Assembly: GCA_001785985.1 (NCBI GenBank)
Contig: MFVE01000006.1
Coordinates: 33,049-79,444, forward strand
DNA length: 46,396 nt
Direction of reading: 5' to 3'
Source: Candidatus Nomurabacteria bacterium RIFCSPLOWO2_01_FULL_42_17
GTDB taxonomy: Bacteria; Patescibacteriota; Minisyncoccia; Phycocordibacterales; UBA9973
The notes beneath the pieces were generated by a model. The model had not been told where the DNA came from and made no database searches. It saw nothing but the letters and a program-made list of their open reading frames with translations. The position numbers were made by a program, and so were the translations under genes. Shown here piece after piece: positions 38,680-46,396 of this stretch (positions are counted from its first letter, which is position 1; each line of letters starts with the position of its first letter).

Positions 38680-38717
38680 ACCTTGTTGAATTTTCTAAAA
38701 ATGATCCTTACATCTCT

Positions 38718-39341
38718 TTACCTCACTATAGGCAGAAGCTTGATGATGCCGTATCCCACAAAGAAGGCAACCACGGCTGCCACTGCTATCGGTGTCCATG
38801 GCAGAGTGGCGCCAGAATCATCAATTCCGCCTATTGCCGATGCCGCCAAGCTGGAGTTATCAACGCCGAGTCCTCCATTTTGAAAAGCCAGCGCTTCAAT
38901 TTCTGGATCAAAGCCGCCTCCGGTTCCAAAATCAGAACTATTTGCATTTGAAGGACCCAAGGCAATGAGTCCGCTCGAGTCGACATCTGTACCTGCATTG
39001 ACTCCTAGATTATTCTGATCGCCGAAAACATTGCCTGTGAGCCTAGCACTTCCACTTCCGCTTCCACCACTCGCGTTCGAATTTGAACCTCCGACAACAA
39101 CTCCCCTTATATCACCGCTATTTCCCCCTCCACCTGTCCCTCCTCCTATTGTTCCCGAAGTTTCAGACGAAGAACTTGAAGATGCTGTCGCCGAGATTGT
39201 TCCGTTCAGACTTGATGATGAACCGGTGCCCGCATGCGAAGTGAGTGTGCCGCTCGTTTCCGAAGCATACAGAACGGAAACCCCTAGTGCAAAGATCATC
39301 GCTATACCTATTATTTTTTCTGCGGTTATGATGCGAATCAT
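38718..39341 (-). CDS. Secreted/surface low-complexity Gly/Ser-rich protein with C-terminal TM
   Basis: N-terminal signal (IIGIAMIFALGVSVLYA), Gly/Ser/Asn-rich body, C-terminal WTPIAVAAVVAFFVGYGIIKLLPIVR. Confidence 0.75.
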   Translation of the reverse strand: MIRIITAEKIIGIAMIFALGVSVLYASETSGTLTSHAGTGSSSSLNGTISATASSSSSSETSGTIGGGTGGGGNSGDIRGVVVGGSNSNASGGSGSGSARLTGNVFGDQNNLGVNAGTDVDSSGLIALGPSNANSSDFGTGGGFDPEIEALAFQNGGLGVDNSSLAASAIGGIDDSGATLPWTPIAVAAVVAFFVGYGIIKLLPIVR

Positions 39342-39355
39342 TTTATTGTTAATGA

Positions 39356-40312
39356 TTATTCTTCAGTTGTTAAGATGCCCCAGTTTGTGGAGTACGAACC
39401 ATTTAAGGTTCCAGATGGTACTCGAGTCTCCACTTTTACTTGTATCTGTCGTCCTGCCGCACTGCTATCTGTGTCGCCGGTAATATTGAGTGCAGGAGTC
39501 GAATACGTACTGGATGCTCCTATCACTACTGGGCTTGTGTCGCTTGCTTGCTGTGATGAGATTCGAATATTGCTTCCAGCCGTAATACTATTTGTGCCGT
39601 TCGCATGCATCCAGTCGTCAAATTTCATCTGGAGTGATGTTTCATTTGTTGGCACCGTTACGTTAAAAGTCCAAATCCATCCATCTTCAAACGTGCCGTT
39701 TGCTGTGGCAATAGACTGTTCTTGGGTAATCGAAGTTACTGCCAGGGTACCACTCTCTCCATCAGATCCGCCGGTAACATCACCTTCAATTGTTCCATCA
39801 TCTTCACTGCTGTCAGCAGGAGGTTCTTCTCCATCGCCTCCATCCCCGACAGTTCCATCATCGTTCGTATCAATCGCTACCGTATTGCCATCGGTAAACG
39901 CGGTGACAGTCGTGCTTCCGTCATCATTTTGCAATGTACAATCTATTGATAATTCTCCTGCGGCAACTTCATCATCGGATGAGCCAATCAGATAATCTAC
40001 TTTATAAAGTCCGTCGGTGAGATCGACTAATTCAGTCATTGCAACTCCGTTTACAGTACACGAACTTCCCAAGGAAAGAGTGCTAGTTCCGTCCGTCTCT
40101 TGAAAGAAAACTGTTATTGTATTTCCCGCAATCAAAGTTCCTGAGTCAGGCACAGCTGCTACTGCAGAAAATGAAGGAGGAGCGCCCTCAGCATTAGTAA
40201 TGAGCGCGGTTGAGGCCACACCAAACAACCCTAAAAGGAGGGCGAGAACCGTGAACACAGCCAAGATTTTATTTTTGAATACACTTTTTAACGTCATTGG
40301 ATAGTAATTCAT
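39356..40312 (-). CDS. Secreted protein with acidic low-complexity linker
   Basis: Signal peptide in MNYYPMTLKSVFKNKILAVFTVLALLLGLFGVASTALITNAEG; start trimmed from 40423 to 40312 (or 40297). Confidence 0.72.
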   Translation of the reverse strand: MNYYPMTLKSVFKNKILAVFTVLALLLGLFGVASTALITNAEGAPPSFSAVAAVPDSGTLIAGNTITVFFQETDGTSTLSLGSSCTVNGVAMTELVDLTDGLYKVDYLIGSSDDEVAAGELSIDCTLQNDDGSTTVTAFTDGNTVAIDTNDDGTVGDGGDGEEPPADSSEDDGTIEGDVTGGSDGESGTLAVTSITQEQSIATANGTFEDGWIWTFNVTVPTNETSLQMKFDDWMHANGTNSITAGSNIRISSQQASDTSPVVIGASSTYSTPALNITGDTDSSAAGRQIQVKVETRVPSGTLNGSYSTNWGILTTEE

Positions 40313-40476
40313 AATTTTTTTTGCTAATTTAATTAATGATAATTCATCGTAAGGTGGTGCTGCTAAATAAACTGGGAAGAGGCCATCCAACAATTCACCT
40401 AACAACGCCAGCTTATGCTGCACGTATAAAACGTTATAAACTTATAATAAACCGACCAATATTACAGATACCTCAT

Positions 40477-40525
40477 GGGTACTCGAGCTCGGGGCAAAAT
40501 CCTGCCCACAGTAGTACCCGTACTA
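40477..40525 (-). promoter_or_regulatory. Candidate structured 5' leader upstream of the secreted-protein genes
   Basis: GGGTACT (40477-40483)/AGTACCC (40513-40519) enclosing GGGCA/TGCCC; alternative hairpin TAGTAC-CC-GTACTA (40512-40525). Confidence 0.5.
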
Positions 40526-40664
40526 GTCGACGGTTGGGTAGCGGTATTATTACAGAGAATTTTAATCTAAATTTAATATTCGAGATGTGTCAAGATAGCA
40601 AAATTTCCTATTTATATAGTTTTTTTGAAGGATTTATGATATAAATTAAGATGTTTTGTAGCAT

Positions 40665-40735
40665 TGCGGGATCGTCTAACGGTAGGACGTTCGCCTTTGA
40701 AGCGAAAAATTTTGGTTCGATTCCAAGTCCCGCAG
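40665..40735 (+). tRNA. tRNA-Gln (anticodon TTG)
   Basis: TGCGGGA/TCCCGCA acceptor, TTCGC-CTTTGAA-GCGAA anticodon arm, TTTGGTTCGATTCCAAG. Confidence 0.9.
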
Positions 40736-40758
40736 CCAAAGTCTGATATAATATAAAT

Positions 40759-41058
40759 ATGAAAAATCCATTCCTGAACGCTTTGGCGGCAGCGCTTTAC
40801 ATAGTGGTTGTTGTCTTTGTTATAAGCTCAATAACATCGGACGCCCATGAAGAAACTCTTCTGATACCAATAACTATGCTTAGTTTGTTAGTACTTTCTG
40901 TCTCTGTGATGGGGTTGCTATTTTTCTACGAACCCGCACGCCTTTTCTTGGAAAATAAAAATCGCGAGGCAATTTTATTTTTCGTAAAAACTGTCGGGAC
41001 TTTTGCTTGTTTCGTAATTATTCTTATTGCTTTGCTTTTTTATACTCCAATTTTGTAA
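40759..41058 (+). CDS. Hypothetical three-TM membrane protein
   Basis: 99 aa hydrophobic; TATAAT-N6-ATG. Confidence 0.6.
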   Translation: MKNPFLNALAAALYIVVVVFVISSITSDAHEETLLIPITMLSLLVLSVSVMGLLFFYEPARLFLENKNREAILFFVKTVGTFACFVIILIALLFYTPIL

Positions 41059-41063
41059 TAAAA

Positions 41064-41110
41064 AAACCAGGGGAGCTTCATGCATAATATGCAGAAGTAT
41101 CCCACTGGTT
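41064..41110 (-). terminator. Conserved hairpin motif copy 2 (3' side of sigma factor gene), terminator-like
   Basis: On - strand: AACCAGTGGGA...TCCCCTGGTTTTTTTA; related to 23046-23093. Confidence 0.7.
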
Positions 41111-41143
41111 CTTGTGAATTTTCCTAAAATTGTGGTGCGGTTT

Positions 41144-42019
41144 TTACCGCATAATAAATCGACGTTCTTTCAGCCGATTACGTAGTTTCGAGAAAATCTG
41201 CTTCTCGATTTTACAAACACATTGGCGTGATACACCGAAGTGTTTGGCGATTTGTTTCATCGTCTTTTGTTCTGATTCTATTCCAAAGTGCCAGCGAACG
41301 ATGCTTAGCTCGCGCTCGGAAAGCGCTTTCCTAAGTATTTCGACTAACTCCTCTTTTTCAGCTCTCTCCTCGAACTCTTCTGAGGGTGAAAGCGCTTTTT
41401 CGTCAGGAATAATTTCAAAGAGATGACTTTCTTTACCGTCGCCGTTCCTGCCGATCGGAGCATGTAACGAAATCGGCTGTTTTACCGCATCACGCCACCT
41501 TCTGACAAGTTTCTCCGACATGCCCATAGCCTTGCCGATCTGTTTGTCGGTAGGTTCCTCCTCGAACTTTACATAGAGTTTTTTGGTGATACCATTGACA
41601 CTCTTAAATCTCTCCATAGCGTCGCCAGGTATCCTAATGGTCCTAGGAAGCCAGGTTAGGGCTCGTTTTATTTTTTGCTTTATCCACCAGACAGCATAAG
41701 TGGATAGCCTGCACCTCTTTTTCTCGCTGAATCTTTCCACCGCTTTCATCAGCCCAGTGTTTCCTTCACTGATGAGGTCCAAAAGAGGTAGTCCCATGTC
41801 TGTATAATGGGACGCAATTTTCACTACAAAACGAAGATTGCTGTTTATTAGTGCCTCCCGGGCTTTTTTGTCACCTTTTTTCATGCGACGAAAAAGTTCC
41901 TGCTCTTGTTTCATACTAAGTCGGTCGAATTGGCCCATGTCTCGCAGATAGAGATGGAGAGCCGTTTTTTCATCGGCCTCCACGGCATCCTCTAAAGCAT
42001 GATGATTCAAGTTTTCCAT
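41144..42019 (-). CDS. Sigma-70 family RNA polymerase sigma factor (RpoD/SigA-like core)
   Basis: LINSNLRFVVKIASHYTDMGLPLLDLISEGNTGLMKAVERF; STYAVWWIKQKIKRAL; KQIAKHFGVSRQCVCKIEKQIFSKLRNRL. Confidence 0.94.
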   Translation of the reverse strand: MENLNHHALEDAVEADEKTALHLYLRDMGQFDRLSMKQEQELFRRMKKGDKKAREALINSNLRFVVKIASHYTDMGLPLLDLISEGNTGLMKAVERFSEKKRCRLSTYAVWWIKQKIKRALTWLPRTIRIPGDAMERFKSVNGITKKLYVKFEEEPTDKQIGKAMGMSEKLVRRWRDAVKQPISLHAPIGRNGDGKESHLFEIIPDEKALSPSEEFEERAEKEELVEILRKALSERELSIVRWHFGIESEQKTMKQIAKHFGVSRQCVCKIEKQIFSKLRNRLKERRFIMR

Positions 42020-42162
42020 ATTTGCCTTCCTCGCCGATAGGCGTTGTTATGCTCTGACTTTGGTCGGAGCGGGTTTAACTATCATTTTTCAAAGAATTCT
42101 TACCAATTTTTATATCATACAATGTATCAAAAGTCAAATCAGCCAAATGTTAAGATGTATAG

Positions 42163-43248
42163 ATGCGCATGTTAAAACCCGTTACTAATTTTTATACCAG
42201 ATTTGAACATCCGATTTCATCCCTCTTTCTGATTTTTGGATTCGTCTTTGACGCTTTGACCTTGAAGCGCGTAGATACGCTTTGGGAGAATCTCTGGATC
42301 GTGAGCTATCTGATAATTATCGGGGCCTTTATCGCATTCATTCACATCAGAGAAGATAAGTCTGGAGGCGAGAAAAATCTCACTAAGGCTCATTTTTGGT
42401 CTGTGAATATACTTCAGTTTGCCTTTGGAGGTGTTTTCTCAGCTTATTTAGTCCTATATTTTCGGAGCGCAGATATCATGGTGGCATGGCCATTCATCGC
42501 TCTTCTCGCGACGATTTTTATTGCTAATGAATTTTTCAAAAAACACTACGTCAGACTTGGCCTTCAAATAAGTTTGTATTTTCTTGCGATCTATTCATTC
42601 ATGATTTTCTTAATGCCGGTAATCCTGCACAAGATAGGCTCTTGGATATTTTTACTCTCTGGCTTGCTTAGCCTTTTGCTTATCACTCTCTTTATCAAGG
42701 TTTTATTTCGTTTTACAAAAGACAAGTTTGCTAAAAGTAAGAGATTGGTAATATTTTTAATTTCAAGTATTTTTATTTTAGTTAATTTGCTTTATTTTCT
42801 AAATCTGATTCCTCCGATCCCACTTTCACTAAAAGATGTTGGCATGTATCATACAGTGCATAAAACAGAACATGGATATGTCATTATTGATGAAGAACAC
42901 AGTTGGAAAGATTATTTCAATTTATATCCTGATTTCAATAAGACGCCGAATTCCTCTATCTATGCTTTTAGCGCTGTTTTTTCTCCTAAAAATTTGGATA
43001 TTACCATTTTGCATGAGTGGCAACGTTATGATGAAAAAGGGGAGAAGTGGATAACGGAAAGCATCATACATTTGCCGGTAATTGGTGGGCGAGACAGAGG
43101 CTTCCGTACATATTCTAAACGTTCAAATCTAGCAGCCGGCAAATGGCGAGTAAACGTCAAAACCGAAGAAGGAAAGTTGATCGGGCGAATGCGATTTACG
43201 ATCGTACTGGTGGATACGAACCCGCCACTTAAGATTTTGATAAAATAG
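42163..43248 (+). CDS. Multi-TM protein with C-terminal DUF2914-like domain
   Basis: N-terminal TM helices; C-terminal ILHEWQRYDEKGEKW..RDRGFRTYSKRSNLAAGKWRVNVKTEEGKLIGRMRF. Confidence 0.75.
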   Translation: MRMLKPVTNFYTRFEHPISSLFLIFGFVFDALTLKRVDTLWENLWIVSYLIIIGAFIAFIHIREDKSGGEKNLTKAHFWSVNILQFAFGGVFSAYLVLYFRSADIMVAWPFIALLATIFIANEFFKKHYVRLGLQISLYFLAIYSFMIFLMPVILHKIGSWIFLLSGLLSLLLITLFIKVLFRFTKDKFAKSKRLVIFLISSIFILVNLLYFLNLIPPIPLSLKDVGMYHTVHKTEHGYVIIDEEHSWKDYFNLYPDFNKTPNSSIYAFSAVFSPKNLDITILHEWQRYDEKGEKWITESIIHLPVIGGRDRGFRTYSKRSNLAAGKWRVNVKTEEGKLIGRMRFTIVLVDTNPPLKILIK

Positions 43249-43780
43249 AAGTTAATTTCTGAAAACCTTGTTCATCATAGAGAATTGTTTTTAAGTTTGG
43301 ATATTTCACAAAATTTAGATCTGCAAAATGTTTAGCTTTGTCATCAATAAACACTACCTCTTCGTCTTTATGTCTCTCGCATATTTTTTCTATCGCTTCT
43401 TTTTTACCCTCTGGCACAATATTAATTTCAGTAAAAAATGATTCAATTCCTGTATTTTGTATTTTATCTTTCTGCCATGCCTCATCTGCGCTATGAGTTA
43501 CAATGTAACAATTTTCTTTCCCCAATTTCTTAACAATGTCTAGTAAATCTTTGTTTATAAAATTTTTACTATCATCCAGTAATTTTACATATAAATTTCC
43601 TTTCACTGAAAAATGATCCAATATCTTTCTGAGCCCAAATTGGGCTCCCCCTACTTTTTTATAATATTCTTCTGCCTCGGCACGCGACACTCCGGCTTTT
43701 TCTAAAGATACATACATATGTTCCTTAAATTTTTTTGTATTATGAAACAATACATCGTCAAAATCAAAAATGAATTTCAT
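43229..43780 (-). CDS. HAD-like hydrolase
   Basis: MKFIFDFDDVLFHNTKKF; NCYIVTHSADE; EVVFIDDKAKHF. Confidence 0.8.
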   Translation of the reverse strand: MKFIFDFDDVLFHNTKKFKEHMYVSLEKAGVSRAEAEEYYKKVGGAQFGLRKILDHFSVKGNLYVKLLDDSKNFINKDLLDIVKKLGKENCYIVTHSADEAWQKDKIQNTGIESFFTEINIVPEGKKEAIEKICERHKDEEVVFIDDKAKHFADLNFVKYPNLKTILYDEQGFQKLTSILSKS

Positions 43781-43785
43781 ATTAG

Positions 43786-44760
43786 TTATTTGATTATATT
43801 TATGATACTTTGGGCTAATTTTTCTGAATCATGCCTTATAAAACTTCGAATATTTTGTAAAACATCAGCTTTACTGTATGTAATAAATGAATTTGACAAC
43901 AATGCTTCCCGAATAACTTTTTCATTCTTTAAATCATCAGTAACCAGAACTCCATCTCCTTCTTGGAGTTTATAGTGCTTTATTTGTTCAGCAGATAAGG
44001 GTTCATTATTAACTAATATAATATCAACAGATTTTCCAAGATATGATTCTATATCTCTGACATAATCACTCACTTTCCAATCCTTCGTGTGTCCCTGCTT
44101 GTTGGTGAGATTGATTGGAAAAATTATTTGTGCCTTACTTTCGCTTATCGCTTCTTTAAAACCATTCACGATAAGGTTTGGGATCACAGAACAATAATAA
44201 TTTCCAGGGCCAAGAATAATATAATCGGCATTTTTTATTGCCAAACGCGCATTTTCATTTAGTTCAACATTATTTTTATAGAAAACCTTTTTAATACCGA
44301 CGCTCTGAAGATCTGAATGATTAATTTTGTTTTCTCCTTCAATTAATGTTCCATCAGAAAGCAGAACAGACAATTGAGCTTTATTTTTTGTCACTGGTAC
44401 GACATTTCCCTTCACTTTTAAAATTTCTGACGCTACTTCTACTCCCTTAACAAAATCTCCTGTAACTTTTTCCAAAGTAGCTAGAAAAATATTACCAAAA
44501 CTATGGCCGGTCAAAGTTCCTTCGCTAAATCTATAATTCATAAGTTCTCGCACTACGTTACTATTTTCACTTAAAGCGACCAGGCATTGTCTCACATCTC
44601 CAGGAGGCAACACTCCGAGTTCATCTCGCAAGACCCCCGTAGATCCGCCGTCATCCGCCATCGAGACAAGCGCCGTCAAAGAAACATCCTCTAGATTTTT
44701 AAGTCCAGATAAAACAGTATAGCTGCCGGTACCACCACCCACAGTCACAATATTTTTCAT
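43786..44760 (-). CDS. yvcK: YvcK / gluconeogenesis factor (CofD-like family)
   Basis: VTVGGGTGSYTVLSGLK; VSMADDGGSTGVLRDELGVLPPGDVRQCLVAL; LGPGNYYCSVIPNL. Confidence 0.93.
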   Translation of the reverse strand: MKNIVTVGGGTGSYTVLSGLKNLEDVSLTALVSMADDGGSTGVLRDELGVLPPGDVRQCLVALSENSNVVRELMNYRFSEGTLTGHSFGNIFLATLEKVTGDFVKGVEVASEILKVKGNVVPVTKNKAQLSVLLSDGTLIEGENKINHSDLQSVGIKKVFYKNNVELNENARLAIKNADYIILGPGNYYCSVIPNLIVNGFKEAISESKAQIIFPINLTNKQGHTKDWKVSDYVRDIESYLGKSVDIILVNNEPLSAEQIKHYKLQEGDGVLVTDDLKNEKVIREALLSNSFITYSKADVLQNIRSFIRHDSEKLAQSIINIIK

Positions 44761-44806
44761 TCTCTAATATTAGCCTAAAGTCTTAAATTTTGCTATCATT
44801 TTAACC

Positions 44807-46396
44807 ATGTGTGGCATTGTCGGATACATCGGAAAAAGGGAAGCATGGCCAGTCTTAATCAAAGGATTAGAACGGCTGGAATACCGCGGCTATGATTCCG
44901 CGGGAATTGCTTTACTAAAAAAAGACACTTTTTCGGTTTATAAAAAAAAGGGCAGAGTTGCGGAATTGTCTAAATTCGTAAAGGAAAAAAGCGAACTTTC
45001 GGGTGGACTGGGTATCGCTCACACTCGTTGGGCTACACACGGCATACCTTCCGATAAAAATGCTCATCCGCATATATCTAACAACGGAGATATCGCAATA
45101 GTCCACAACGGAATATTTGAAAATTATCTTTCAATAAAAAAAATATTAACTCATAAAGGATATAAATTTAAAAGCGAGACAGATACCGAAGTTCTGGCAA
45201 ATTTGATTGAAGATATAAAAAAAAATGCAAAAGTTTCAATAGATGAAGCAGTACGGCTCGCGCTTGCGGAGGTCATCGGGGCTTACGCTATCTTAGTTTT
45301 ATCCAAGGATGAACCGGGTGTGATGGTAATAGCTAAGGTAGGCAGTCCGGTAGTCATCGGCATAGGTAAAGATGAATTTTTCGTAGCTTCTGACGCCACC
45401 CCGATCATTGAACATACAAAAAAAGCAGTTTATTTAGAAGATGGAGAAATGGCCGTAATCAAAAGAGGTAAACTTTCCATAAAAACAATCCAAAATAAAA
45501 TAATAAAAAATCCCTACGTCCATACCCTAAAAACAAAAATAGAAGAGCTGGAGAAAGGAGGCTATCCGCATTTTATGCTCAAAGAAATTTTCGAGCAACC
45601 AGAATCCTTGAGAAATACTATCCGAGGAAGAATTGTGTATGACAAAGGAAATGTAAAATTCGGCGGGTTGGAAAAATTTGGAAAGGAACTCAAAAATTTG
45701 CGCAATCTTACAATCACAGGAATGGGGACGGCGCGTTTTGCCGGCTTGATAGGTGAATATATGTTTGAAGATTTAGCTGGCATACCAACAAAAGTTGAAT
45801 ATGCTTCAGAATTTACATATCGCAACACAGCGACGCATCTCCATACAGGCCTTATCGCTGTCTCGCAATCTGGAGAGACTGCTGATACCCTGAATGCTAT
45901 TAAAAAAGCTAAAAGGGAAAAAATGTTTACATTAGGAATTGTGAACGTCATTGGATCAAGTATTGCCCGAGAAGTAAATGCTGGAATTTACAATCACGTA
46001 GGGCCTGAAACAGCGGTGGCTTCAACTAAAGCATCGACTTCGCAGGTGCTTTTGCTTGCAATGCTGGCCCTCTATCTAGGGCGAATGCGCGGAGTGTCGA
46101 AATCTAAAAGCCAAGAAATTTTAAAAGAAATTCAAAAACTGCCAGATTTAGCGGAGACGATTCTTAAAAAAGCAAAAGACATAAAAAAATTGGCAAAAAA
46201 ATATAAGAACTCCAAAAATTTCTTTTTTCTTGGACGTAAATACAATGCGGGAACGGCGATGGAGGGGTCGCTCAAAATGAAAGAGTGTTCTTATATTCAT
46301 GCCGAAGGATGCAATGCGACAGAACTCAAACACGGCCCTCTTTCACTTATTGATAAAAATTTTCCTTCGCTCGTCATTGCGCCCAAAGACAGCATG
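44807..46396 (+). CDS. glmS: Glutamine--fructose-6-phosphate aminotransferase (3' truncated by window end)
   Basis: MCGIVGYIGKREAWPVLIKGLERLEYRGYDSAGIAL; ETAVASTKASTSQVLLL; ECSYIHAEGCNATELKHGPLSL. Confidence 0.96.
   Translation, partial: MCGIVGYIGKREAWPVLIKGLERLEYRGYDSAGIALLKKDTFSVYKKKGRVAELSKFVKEKSELSGGLGIAHTRWATHGIPSDKNAHPHISNNGDIAIVHNGIFENYLSIKKILTHKGYKFKSETDTEVLANLIEDIKKNAKVSIDEAVRLALAEVIGAYAILVLSKDEPGVMVIAKVGSPVVIGIGKDEFFVASDATPIIEHTKKAVYLEDGEMAVIKRGKLSIKTIQNKIIKNPYVHTLKTKIEELEKGGYPHFMLKEIFEQPESLRNTIRGRIVYDKGNVKFGGLEKFGKELKNLRNLTITGMGTARFAGLIGEYMFEDLAGIPTKVEYASEFTYRNTATHLHTGLIAVSQSGETADTLNAIKKAKREKMFTLGIVNVIGSSIAREVNAGIYNHVGPETAVASTKASTSQVLLLAMLALYLGRMRGVSKSKSQEILKEIQKLPDLAETILKKAKDIKKLAKKYKNSKNFFFLGRKYNAGTAMEGSLKMKECSYIHAEGCNATELKHGPLSLIDKNFPSLVIAPKDSM

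Noticed and set aside
40313-40423. N-terminal extension of the secreted protein ORF (MQHKLALLGELLDG..., start at 40423)
   Set aside because: The signal peptide begins at MNYYPMTLKSVFKNKILAVF; the extension lies in the leader and has no SD or leaderless promoter spacing.
40477-40535. Overlapping XhoI/SacI and SpeI/SalI-type sites resembling a cloning polylinker (vector contamination)
   Set aside because: The sites fall within a self-complementary structure flanked by normal native sequence; no other vector sequence is recognisable, and palindromic sites are expected in a hairpin-rich region.
39375-40725. Repetitive-looking low-complexity tracts as CRISPR or phase-variable repeats
   Set aside because: The Ser/Gly/Asp-rich coding is irregular with no fixed repeat unit or spacer pattern; no CRISPR array or cas gene was seen anywhere in the window.

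Overview
The window looks like one contig from an ultra-small-genome bacterium of the Candidate Phyla Radiation, probably Parcubacteria-like (inferred from gene content, not phylogeny). It carries dense housekeeping genes: rpmE, prfA, a complete F-type ATP synthase operon (B-E-F-H-A-G-D-C), rsmI, mreB, a holB-like gene, frr, an rseP-like protease, map, ddl, alr, rpmG, a TPP enzyme plus aldehyde dehydrogenase pair, miaA, murA, parB, a relA/spoT-type gene, topA, hicBA, a type II-like glnA, dprA, serS, an ftsQ-like gene, dus, dnaX, two sigma factors, a secreted-protein pair, yvcK and a partial glmS. There are four tRNAs: Ile-GAT, Trp-CCA, Leu-CAA and Gln-TTG. No transposase, prophage or CRISPR array is visible. 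The strongest non-routine signals are: (1) about 16 genes with a -10-like hexamer only 6-7 nt before the ATG, implying widespread leaderless mRNAs, including a 14-bp dprA/serS divergent spacer with overlapping -10 boxes; (2) a contrasting set of leadered, SD-bearing genes bounded by hairpins, including a 28-aa microprotein; (3) a tandem-duplication scar in which an rsmI 5' fragment is fused to an atpC 3' tail, with different genes between the two copies; (4) short perfect palindromes inside ORFs, several coinciding with apparent in-frame insertions; (5) several candidate structured or dispersed elements: a 76/77-bp inverted-repeat element abutting the start codons of atpA and the ftsQ-like gene, a hairpin found twice with apparent covariation, a ~164-nt long-inverted-repeat element after mreB, and a structured leader upstream of the secreted-protein genes. 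All calls come from reading the sequence; no searches were run.
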